Shown here in pieces: positions 18,735 to 26,462 of a DNA stretch of 26,462 nucleotides. The notes under the pieces were generated by a model that saw nothing but the letters and a program-made list of their open reading frames with translations, had not been told where the DNA came from and searched no databases. Each line of letters starts with the position of its first letter. Position 1 is the stretch's first letter. Source of the stretch: Phytophthora quininea (lineage: Eukaryota; Oomycota; Peronosporomycetes; Peronosporales; Peronosporaceae); contig JAAVTG010000996.1 in assembly GCA_011947345.1 (NCBI GenBank), positions 1-26,462 of the forward strand, in the 5' to 3' direction. Position numbers and translations under genes: made by a program.

Positions 18735-20401
18735 CTAGTTCAAAATGTGATGATCGCGATGCGAAGCGTACTCAACAGTGAAGCAACTGGACTTTCGGAC
18801 AGCTTCAAACACGCGCGATGCATTGCTCAGCCATTCACGCAGCGAAAGCGCGTGCAGCGGAGGTGATGTTTTTGACCCTGCCGGCACTGTTGAAATCGTA
18901 GAGCCCTGTGAGCTAAACGAAGGTGACATTGTCAAACTCAGCATGAACCGTTGGAAATCCTCCGCCGCGTCATCAAAATCCGAGGACTTGCTGGAAGCAA
19001 TCGGTAACTTCTTGTTGCGGTCTGTTGGCCTTTTCTTTTCATCCAAAAGCGATGTCGGGCTTACCGCCTCTTTCGGATCCGAACGTGTCGAATATTGCTG
19101 TTGGTTATGCGGGAGGATGAACGTCGCCGGCTGAGTATCCAATTTCGTATTTGCTGAGTCAATAACTGAGTGTTTGGGCACCCGATAAAATGCTTGTGGC
19201 CACGCTGTTTCCAGTGCACGCTCATGGGCAGAAAGGAGCTCGTTTCCCCGGTACAACAGCTCCGAGTCAGCAATATTATTCGCCACGTAGATCAACTGCG
19301 CTGCGTGTTTGTAGCTGTTTCCAGAGACACTAGGTAAGCGAGATTGCGAAAACTTTTTCTCCACCTGGCGGAGTAGATCCATCGCTTCAAGCTGGAACGC
19401 AAAACCATCATGAACAACCACGACGTAGTGGCAAATGGCGCACAAGAAGACTGCAATCTGGTATGACGCGACTTCCACCTGCTGCTCTGGAGAGAGTGCG
19501 CCAAACCGTTGCGAGTCATTGCGCGCCAAAATATCTGTCAACATTGAAGTGCTCAACAGTGGCTGCGAGTCTAGCAGCACCGTCGGGTGTCCGGTTCCTC
19601 CAGCCAACGACACGGCCAAGTCCACTCCAGTAGTGGTATGCCTGCCCATAACTACGTCCTCTAAGCTCTCCGTAGCAAACAAATTCTTCTCCTTTCCACA
19701 ATCTGCCAGCAACGACAACACTGTGGACTTCCCCACACCGTCGAGACCTAAAACTCCGACGACTGTAAAGTTGGTCATCTCCAGACACGATCCTAATTTC
19801 GCTGCCAAATCTGTGGCGAACTGCATCTGTCGGGTAACGAGTTTCACGCATCCAGCAGGTGACACAAAGTGCTGCAACGTGGTGGATGAAGTTGACGGTC
19901 GCAACAGAGCTCTGTTCATAGGAGGACTGGTCCTCCTTCGGTCTGAGTCGGTGACGCCGTCTGTCCTGCATTGCTCGACCTGGTATTAACCTGCAGATAG
20001 CTGCCTCGGTCCTGTCCAGGGCTGGACCTAGGCGCAGGCCTAGAATTTGTATTGGGGTCGTATAGGACCCCAGAGCCCGGTGTTCCGCTGTTTGGACGCA
20101 GCAAAACTGGCTGCTGCTTGGACAAAATGGCAGATGGAGCTGCTGGAGAGGCTGCAGTGCGACTGCGAGGTCGCTGGGGGCCTCGAAAGGCGCGTGGAGG
20201 GCCACCTGCAGAGCTCATGCTGGCCCTAGAGGTACCCGAACTTTGCGGTCCATTATTGTTGCTGTTCCTGCGAGGATTGGCGCCGCGCTGGGTGCAATCG
20301 ATAGAGAAAAGGTAGGAGAGTTAGATGCAATACAACAAACAGATCAGGAGAGCGAGGGTCACCTTCTGGCGCTGCTTCTGCGGTGTATTCTCGCGATCCA
20401 T
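18735..20401 (-). CDS. SMG9: Nonsense-mediated decay factor SMG9
   Basis: SMG9 partners SMG8 to regulate the SMG1 kinase in nonsense-mediated mRNA decay. The diagnostic core is 'VVGVLGLDGVGKSTVLSLL' (P-loop-like) followed by 'TTGVDLAV', 'TVLLDSQPLLSTSMLTDIL' and 'QIAVFLCAICHYVVVVHD', in the order of animal SMG9. The start is a 13-codon exon (20401-20363) spliced by a 75-nt intron (20362-20288; donor GTGACC, acceptor CACCCAG) to a second exon that continues in frame with the Pro/Ser-rich N-terminus. 'SAILSKQQPVLLRP' there echoes the conserved SMG9 N-terminal motif. One base is missing near 19921 (CTCCTATG), splitting the N-terminal region from ATG 19919. About 530 residues, near the animal length of 520. 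The C-terminal 120 residues are low-complexity. Confidence 0.9.
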
Positions 20402-20482
20402 TTAGCGCGAACAGAAATTTTCCAAATATGACGATACTTTCGTTAAAATGGGGATACTCTATTGCAAAATTAACTATAACTA

Positions 20483-20947
20483 CTAAAGGTGCTTGTACTT
20501 CTCCTGGCGTTGGCGTCGTCCTCTAGCTGACGTTGCTGTTCTCTGCGTCTTTGACTTGCTACCCTTTTGCCTTCGCTTGTTGCGAGACACGAACGAGTCG
20601 CGCTCCTCAAGCTCCTGGTCGAAGAGTCCCAAAGCTTGGCTGAGCGCCGTCACGGGCGCTTCTTTCTGCTGTTTCTGCTTCTGCTGCTGCTTTTTCAGTG
20701 CTTGGGAGGCTGCTAGTGCCTCCTCTTTCTGCTTCTCGGCGTTCTTGGACGCCAGTAGCTCCTTGGCAGCAGACATCCCTGAAGTAGAGACGACGGCTCC
20801 GCTTTCGCTGAGCGCCAAGTCCAGCCCCGAGAACAGCGACATCATGGCGTTCTTGCTTTCGCCTGGTCTGGAGGGCGCCGAGATGGTCGCGGCGGCGGCG
20901 CTCGCGCCCATGGAAGTGCGCAGACTCGACACGAACGGGGTCGTCAT
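20483..20947 (-). CDS. Small basic hypothetical protein
   Basis: An uninterrupted 154-codon frame from ATG 20947. It is Ala/Ser-rich for residues 1-75, followed by a Lys/Gln-rich helix ('ALKKQQQKQKQQKEA', ~84-98), 'LGLFDQELEERDSF' and a highly basic tail with 'SRNKRRQKGSKSKTQR'. Composition suggests a nucleolar or RNA-associated protein, possibly in ribosome biogenesis, but I do not recognise the family. It lies 81 bp upstream of SMG9 on the same strand. The absence of frame breaks and the codon quality support it being real. Confidence 0.7.
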   Translation of the reverse strand: MTTPFVSSLRTSMGASAAAATISAPSRPGESKNAMMSLFSGLDLALSESGAVVSTSGMSAAKELLASKNAEKQKEEALAASQALKKQQQKQKQQKEAPVTALSQALGLFDQELEERDSFVSRNKRRQKGSKSKTQRTATSARGRRQRQEKYKHL

Positions 20948-21046
20948 GCTCAGTCAGTAGTCTGGGGAATTGTGCTTTGATTGGCGAGGAGATAATACCA
21001 AAACAAATGGCTACATTTACAGAAGATGGCTACATATACTTCAACT

Positions 21047-22278
21047 TCATGTTTGGGCGTCAGGTGCAACCAGTTTGAGTTGGTCCTGCTCCTGTTGATT
21101 GTATTCAGGATGCAAGTGCGCTGTACACTCGGAGACCATGTCCGACAGCACTTTTTGACAAAGTATTACATCAAGTTAGGACGCTTGTACAGCAACTACT
21201 GACAGTGGACACTCACCTTCTGGGAGCAGCTCGCCCACGAGCTCGCTGATCCAGTCACCCAGCACGTCAGCAGCCACGGCTCGAGACGGACTGGTGGCGG
21301 CGCGGTGAGGTCAAGCCGCTCGGCGAGATAGGACCCGACCATACTCTGCAGCACGCTGTGGAAAACGTCGCGGATACACTCATCGATGAGCGAAGTCAGC
21401 ACGCCTCCGGCCAGCTCCGTCGATATGTCCTCTCTCCGCTTGGCACGCGTGATCTCCTGTACAAGCGAAGCAGGAATATCAGCATGGTAATGGTGGATGT
21501 AAAGCGAGCTTCTTGCAGTGTTTGCACTGCATGCAAGCCATACCTCAGCGCGTGTCTCGAGGAGAACCTCGAGCAAGCAAGCCGGCACGAGACTCGCCTG
21601 CAGCTCCTGCCGCAGAAAAACGTCCAGGAAGGCCTGTGCCTGGCGTGTAAGTCGCTGGTTCCGGCGATTTCTGTTGGCAAGCCGTCGACGATAGAGGCGA
21701 TACTCTACCTGTACAGCCACAGCAAACAAGTTAAAGCGGTGTAGCACATTTAACAGCGTCCATCGTCTACTCACTTGGATGGTGGCGGCGGCAGCATGCC
21801 GCAGCTGGACATTGCCGCGAGCGAGCACAGGCGCTGGCTGCGCATCGAACTCGATTGCGGTGCACGGTCGTTTCCATCATCGCTGCAGGTGCTACTTTCC
21901 TCGTCTCCGCTGCTGCTGCTGCTATCGTACCTCCGGCGTCTACACCTGCGGACCTCCTTGCTTGGCTGATCTCTCCGGTGTCGACGCTCGTCATGTCTGC
22001 GATTATCGGAGACCGCGGTCGGGAGGTAGACATACGCTAGCTGCGGCAGCGGCTCGAGCTCGCGTCGCCTGCGACATCGACTGCGGCGGTGACGAGCAGG
22101 ATCCCACCGCGCGCCGTTGGAGTCGTCGCTCGGCTGGTTGCTTCGAGGCGGCGCAGCCACCGGCAGCTTCAGCTTCGGTCGAGCCTTTTTGCCTGTTTGG
22201 AAAGCCAGCAGCACCGTCAACCTTCCCCATCGCGCCAATCCTCCGATTCCCTCGCTGCCTACCTCGTTTGATGGTCAT
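21047..22278 (-). CDS. IQ-motif-containing hypothetical protein, five exons
   Basis: Exons (minus strand): 22278-22263, 22192-21775, 21708-21544, 21456-21217, 21150-21047; introns of 70, 66, 87 and 66 nt, all GT-AG. Two one-base losses are needed (A run at 21871; near 21280 in CGAGCCG). With them all phases close and the product is 314 residues. Residues ~6-115 are basic and Arg-rich, then comes a Ser/Asp/Glu tract. 'AAAATIQVEYRLYRRR', spanning the intron at 21774-21709, is an IQ motif (calmodulin or myosin light chain binding). The rest is helical: 'FLDVFLRQELQASLVPACLLEVLLETRAE', 'LTSLIDECIRDVFHSVLQSMV', 'WISELVGELLPEVLSDMV'. The exact closure across four introns is the main support. Function unknown; a calmodulin-regulated or cytoskeletal or flagellar role is possible. 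Confidence 0.72.
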
Positions 22279-22747
22279 TCAGGCAGCGTGTGCTCGGTGC
22301 CAATCCAGCCTGGACACTTGTCGGCGTTGCACGACCCGACGAAATGTGTCGCCGGCCAGGCTATAAACGGCGCGCTTGGCCGGGCAATGCCCCCGCGCCC
22401 TTGAAAGCATGCATCTGGGCCGCCGCAGACTGGCGGGAAGGGAAGAAATGCCGGCGAGAAAGACAAGAAGCCGTTGATGTCTGCGCTCTGCATGAACATC
22501 GTGGAGCTCTCCGCCCCATTCACTCGGCTACTAGTGTCGCGCAGTTTGCCCATGTGATGCTCCCTGCTTCAGCTTTCGCCAAGCAGAAAGTGACCTCAAC
22601 CACTGCAACATGCACACTGCAATGAGCGACTGTGGTAAATAAACGGTTTGTTGCTGATACGTTTTCTACGAAGCGATTTGTCCGTGGAGGGATACGTCTT
22701 TGGCTAGTGTTCTCCGCCGCGATAGATATATAGATATAGATGCTAGT
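22279..22747. other. Intergenic region with short GATATA repeat
   Basis: This lies between the 5' end of the IQ-motif gene and the stop of the HAD-like gene, both on the minus strand, so it should hold the IQ gene promoter and the HAD gene 3' end. It contains a short GATATA-type low-complexity run at about 22719-22742. A TATAAA at 22361-22366 lies on the opposite strand. No gene is supportable; frames here have no recognisable features. Confidence 0.55.
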
Positions 22748-23655
22748 TTACTGCAGCATTTCGTCCGACAGCTCCAGATCCAGCACCTCGTCGTGGGTGC
22801 TGAGCTGCGCGAGGAAGCTGCCCAGCAGGTGCAGCTGCTTCTGCAGCTGCGTCATGCTGGGATTGTCCAGGAACTTGATGGACTTCAGCTGCGTGTTGGG
22901 CGTGCGCCGCGCCACGTACTGCACGGCGCAGCGGTCCACGTTGGAGTCGCCCAGGGCGATGACCTGCTGCGGCTCCCTCGATGGCTGCTGGTACGGGTTG
23001 TGGACCTCCATCGGAGACTCGTACAGAAGTCCGTGCTTAGCCAGGAGGTCTCTGTAAACAGCGATCTTCCACTCGATGGGTCGGTCTGGATAGATGCTCT
23101 CAAAGTTGCCACGAGCAGAGATGATCGTCATCTGGTCCAGCAGCGGCACGACGTTGGGCAGGAAGCGCTGGCAGGAGCGCTCCACCCAGCCATGGAGGCC
23201 GTTGGTGACGATGAAGCACTGGCCAATCTTGAGGCACTCGGTCAGGAAGCTCTCCACCTCGCTCGAGAGCTCCTCGAGCTGCTCGCGGTTGCCTTCGGGC
23301 ACTTCAAAGTCGATCTCCTCCGACGAGAAGCCGAGCTTGGCCAGATGTGTGTTGGGCAGCAGCGTGTCATCCCAGTCCAAAATAATAACTGCAACAATTG
23401 GGTAAGTTGGCATTGCAGCAGCAATAAGGCACGCTCAGACGTACTCGGAGCGGGCGCAGTTTCCTGGACGACTGCTTGGGTCGGCGAAGCGGCTTCTTCG
23501 ACGACGGTGGCGTTGACGACACGGCTGACTCCCATGTATCGAGCAGTAAGTAGTGCGGCGGCTTGGTTGGCTTGCTGGTGCAGCGGCTTGCTTGTTGGGA
23601 AGAACGACTTTTCCGTTCTGAATAAATTCGTTGGGATCGGCGGGCAGAGGGGCAT
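22748..23655 (-). CDS. HAD-superfamily hydrolase-like protein
   Basis: Two exons: 23655-23445 and 23388-22748, with a 56-nt intron (donor GTACGT, acceptor TTGTTGCAG) that joins 'APAPS' directly to 'IIILDWDDTLLP'. 283 residues. HAD motifs: I 'DWDDT' (~73-77; Asp nucleophile and acid/base), II 'IVTNG', a candidate motif III lysine in 'EWKIAVYRDL', and IV 'ALGDSNVD'. The family hydrolyses phosphate esters or anhydrides; the substrate cannot be told. The N-terminal 70 residues are Ala/Pro/Gln-rich and could be a linker or targeting region. The start at 23655 follows an Inr-like CTCATTTGCTC 6-18 bp upstream; further upstream the frame has only TTG. No frame breaks. The final exon is rich in Leu/Gln. 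Confidence 0.85.
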
Positions 23656-23660
23656 ACAGT

Positions 23661-23673
23661 GAGCAAATGAGAG
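23661..23673 (-). promoter_or_regulatory. Initiator-like element of the HAD-like gene
   Basis: CTCTCATTTGCTC on the minus strand matches the oomycete initiator core (TCATTYY-like) and lies just upstream of the ATG at 23655, which favours that start. The gap to the divergent hypothetical gene is about 85 bp, so the two may share a bidirectional promoter. Confidence 0.45.
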
Positions 23674-23740
23674 CGACAGGGCCAAACTGTCCCTGCTTTA
23701 GCACATTAGGTTAGGGTTCAATAAAAACGCACTTCAACCA

Positions 23741-24316
23741 ATGGTAAGTAGCGCAACACACCGAGTGGGATTTGCCTGCGAGCTGCTCGCCCTGCCGTCT
23801 GCATCCACCAAGCGCCGATGGCCCAGCGGGCCGATCAGCGCAGCAACTATGAACTTGGCGCGCAGGCGGAGGACGCGGAGACGCTCGGAGCTGGCTGACA
23901 AGATAGGATCGCTTACGTTGCCGTACATAGCCGAGCCAGTCAATAAGTCGGCTAAAGAAATTTCTCACGCCGGACTCGCGACAGGTTTCAAGGACAAAAC
24001 TTACACACAATCTCAAAGCCCGATAAAAGCAGCCCAGCCGGAAACGGAAAGCTTGGTCCCGCCGCTCGACGATGCACGTGCTGTCGCCGATCCATTCGAC
24101 ACTGCTGTCGACAACAAAAGATATCTCTGCGTGCGTGCTGAAGGCACGTGCTGCTTGGCTCATGAAAATCCGCTTCGTTTGACACCTAAAGATCCAGTTG
24201 TATGTAGATCGCGTCCTAGAAGTGAGACCATGATCCAAGCACCAAAACCTTTTCGTCTACAGACACCAACACAGCTCGCCAACGGACTGCAAAGCACTGG
24301 GCTGCAATTTCGTTAA
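23741..24316 (+). CDS. Hypothetical protein, N-terminus uncertain
   Basis: An open frame of up to 191 codons ending 12 bp before the eIF3b stop (tail to tail). The last 125 residues look genuine: 'LADKIGSLTLPYIAEPV', 'ATGFKDKTY', 'PFRLQTPTQLANGLQ'. I recognise no family. The N-terminus is unclear. The ATG at 23741 is followed at once by GTAAGT, a perfect splice donor. A second ATG at 23818 starts a well-formed 26-codon frame ('MAQRADQRSNYELGAQAE') that ends at TGA one frame away. A third ATG is at 23851. A spliced or frame-broken start is likely. No motif or compartment can be assigned. Confidence 0.5.
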   Translation: MVSSATHRVGFACELLALPSASTKRRWPSGPISAATMNLARRRRTRRRSELADKIGSLTLPYIAEPVNKSAKEISHAGLATGFKDKTYTQSQSPIKAAQPETESLVPPLDDARAVADPFDTAVDNKRYLCVRAEGTCCLAHENPLRLTPKDPVVCRSRPRSETMIQAPKPFRLQTPTQLANGLQSTGLQFR

Positions 24317-24328
24317 ATACCCACTCGC

Positions 24329-26422
24329 CTACTTCTTGGTCACGACCTCCTCCTTGATGTCCAGCACGTCGTCGTACGTGTGACTCTGCACAATGTACTC
24401 GTCCTCGTCCTCGCTGTCGTAGCCACCCAGCAGCTCGATGTAGGCGGCACGGCGCGCCGCCGCGGTCTCCAGACGCTTCTGCAGCAGCTCCTGGAACTCC
24501 TCCTCCTGGCGGTTGCGCTCGGCGTTCTCGGCCGCGAGTCGCTCGCGCTCCTTGAGTCGGTCCATCTCGTTGAAGCGCTTCTCGAACTTCTTGAGGTTCT
24601 TGACCACGTTGTTGTACTCCTCGTCGGTCAGCAGCGAGCGCGGGCGCGGGCGCCACAGGAACTGGTAGAACGCGTCCTTCTTCTCCTCCAGAAGCTGCTT
24701 GCCCTGGAACGTCCACAGCGTGTAGCCATTGTCCATCGTGAACTTGTAGTACGAGTTGTCCAGCGGCTGGCACACGGCCGTCGCCACCACACGGCCGGAC
24801 GGGTCCCACTCGACGTGCGTGCACTTAAAGTGCTCCTGCACCGTGATGCTCTGCTGCTCGGTGGCGTCCCAGAACTCGAGCTGGCCGTTGATCTCACCCA
24901 GACCGGCCAGCACAATGTTGTTGCCCAGCGGCGACCAGTACAGGTGGCTGCAGGCCTTGTCCTTGAGCGTGTACATGTGCGTCACCTCCTTGGCATTCTT
25001 GCCGTTGCCGCCGTCCATGTCGTAGAACGACACGTTCAGGCGCTGGCTTCCCTCGCCGTGCACGGTGGCGAAGCGCGTGCCCTTGGGCTCCCACGCAAAG
25101 GCAACAATGTTGTCCTTGATCTCCAGCATCTCGACGGGCACCAGCTGCTCGTGCACGCGGAACAGCTCAAAGTTCGTGTACATGGTCTTCTTCGACTTGG
25201 AGTGGCGCGTCACCTTGACGCACAGGAACGTGCCGTTCGGGTGCCAGTGCAGCTTGCAGTCGCTCACGTTGAACAGGTTTTTCTGGCGCACCTCGCGACG
25301 CGAAGGAAGCTCCACGAGGACACACGGGCAGGCACGTTGTTGCCTTCAGGCGCCCAGTAGGCCAGGATGGGGTCCGTGGGGGACCAGAAGAAGTCGTGCA
25401 CGCCTTCAGCACGCAGCGACTTCTTCTCCAGCAGCTTCATGGACGGCAGCTCGTACACACTGATGACGTCCTTGCCACGACGAGCAACGTACTTGTCGTC
25501 GGCGCTCCACTTGAACGGGGTCATGAGGCCCTGCACCACTTCGTCCTTAGCACCGGTAGGCTTGCCGGCCGGGAAGGCACGCAGCATCTTGCTGGTTTTG
25601 ACGTCCCAGATAATAATGGCCGACTCCTGCTCTGTCTCGCTAAGCGTCAAGATGTAGTTCTCGTTGGGCGAGAACACCGCCAGCTTGACGTTCTTGTGGG
25701 CGAAGCGCCCCACCTTCTCGTATTTGTCTCCTCCCCAGAGAGCGATGCCCTGCGGGTGGAATGTCGCCAAGTACGTGCCCTGAGGGGACCACAGCACGTA
25801 CTGGGAGCACCACTGCTTGCCGTTCTTCTTCTCGCGGTCGCCAGCGTAGTCCAGCTCCAGCTCGCCCTTGTCGCTCCAGTAGATCTCGGTCTCCGAGCCG
25901 TGACGCAGAACGAACATGTCGCGACGGGCCGGGTCCGTGAGCCACGTCTTGAGGTTTTGGGCTCGACGAACTTGTCCACCTTGGGGGCGACGAACTCCGT
26001 GGGGTCTTCTGGAACTTATTCATGTCGTCGTACTTGTTCACCAGCATGGTGTGGCGCTTGTCCAGCGCAAAGTTGTTGATGGTGCGCACGGCGTCGTTGG
26101 CGTGGGCCTCCTGGTCGTACTCGACGAAGGCGAAGCCCGTGGTCTTGCCGGCGCTGCCGAAGGGCATCTGGATGTCCACGACGGGCCCCACCTGGCCAAA
26201 GATCTTCTTGACCACGTTCAGCAGCTTGCCGTGCTTGGCCTCGTCCACGACGGGCAGGCCGCCCACCACCACGACCATGGAGAAGTCGTTGCAGAAGTCG
26301 GCTTCCTCATGGGCCTTGGTGGTCACCTCATCCTCCACCTCCTCGTCGGAGATGTAGTCGGCGTAGTGCTCCGCCTCCTTCTTCAGGTGCGCCAGCTTCT
26401 GCTCGAACGTCACGGGAGCCAT
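24329..26422 (-). CDS. EIF3B: Translation initiation factor eIF3 subunit b
   Basis: Core scaffold of eIF3, which binds the 40S subunit and promotes pre-initiation complex assembly. From ATG 26422 (context GCCATGG): an N-terminal RRM (~40-125; 'VVVVGGLP', 'TTGFAFVEY'), a WD-type beta-propeller (~150-545) with 'IYWSDKGELELDY', 'VLWSPQGTYLATFHPQGIALWGG', 'KLHWHPNGTFLCVKV', 'FAWEPKGTRFATVHGEG', 'VEWDPSGRVVAT', 'WTFQGKQL', and a charged helix ('RFNEMDRLKERERLAAENAERNRQEEEFQELL') before the acidic end. About 698 residues, close to the yeast and animal proteins. Three one-base losses break the frame: CCCC at 26001-26004, AAAA at 25955-25958 (minus-strand sense) and a G near 25321. In an essential gene these are almost certainly sequence errors. 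The upstream in-frame codon at 26452 is GTG and lies outside the predicted transcript. Confidence 0.96.
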
Positions 26423-26436
26423 GGCTGCAATTGGCG

Positions 26437-26447
26437 AGGGAGAATGA
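26437..26447 (-). promoter_or_regulatory. Initiator element of eIF3b
   Basis: TCATTCTCCCT on the minus strand is a strong match to the oomycete initiator TCATTYY and lies 15-25 bp upstream of the chosen ATG at 26422, implying a very short 5' UTR. Confidence 0.55.
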
Positions 26448-26462
26448 TACACTTCTTGCGGA

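Noticed and set aside
22361..22366. TATAAA as a plus-strand promoter
   Set aside because: No plus-strand gene follows, and the short frames downstream look random.
22700..23662. Plus-strand frame of 320 codons opposite the HAD-like gene
   Set aside because: The minus strand has HAD motifs and a clean intron; the plus frame is a codon-bias shadow.
24380..25360. Long plus-strand frame of about 326 codons
   Set aside because: It lies opposite eIF3b, is Leu/Val/Arg/His-biased from the complement of GC-rich codons, and has no independent features.
26423..26452. Upstream in-frame start of eIF3b at 26452
   Set aside because: The codon is GTG and lies upstream of the predicted initiator; the ATG at 26422 has good context and begins the conserved protein.

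Overview
The window looks like nuclear DNA of an oomycete, probably Phytophthora or a close relative. Evidence: compact spliced genes with 56-87 nt GT-AG introns, intergenic gaps often under 100 bp, oomycete-style initiator (TCATTYY-like) motifs just upstream of ATGs, a cluster of M96 mating-specific-type genes, a Fanzor/TnpB-like remnant and a repeated multi-spanning membrane-protein family of a kind I know only as uncharacterised oomycete 'transmembrane proteins'. The species cannot be told from this.

Layout. (1) 1-904: 3' part of the spliceosome-associated gene CTNNBL1. (2) 1031-10369: accessory block built mainly from copies (A-F) of one six-pass membrane-protein family. A and B lie in the left arm (1031-3120) of a large inverted repeat; C and the first part of D lie in the right arm (4101-6193). 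The 980-bp centre holds B's 5' end and a broken Fanzor-like gene cut off at the right-arm junction. D and E are convergent; F is a deletion derivative joined to an M96 fragment. (3) 9189-12638: three M96-type loci on the minus strand, one full-length and two broken. (4) 12739-18116: three plus-strand genes less than 100 bp apart: a Ser/acid-rich membrane protein, an ankyrin-TIR-TIR protein of about 787 residues with the TIR catalytic-type glutamate, and copy G, the best-preserved member of the membrane family. (5) 18735-26422: conserved housekeeping block with SMG9 (nonsense-mediated decay), a small basic protein, a five-exon IQ-motif protein, a HAD-like hydrolase, a hypothetical gene, and eIF3b.

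Sequence quality matters here. Nearly every frame break is explained by one missing base, usually in a homopolymer, and such breaks occur even in eIF3b (three) and SMG9 (one). I read most of them as residual long-read indel errors, not gene decay. F, the two M96 fragments, A, C and the Fanzor fragment carry larger deletions, truncations or nonsense codons and are probably truly broken. Coordinates of affected genes span the inferred whole gene across such breaks.

Functionally the ends are core RNA-processing and translation genes. The middle is a rearranging accessory island that puts a putative NAD-cleaving immune-type or signalling TIR protein beside expanded membrane proteins with a four-cysteine lumenal or extracellular domain. 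A functional link between them is only inference from position.
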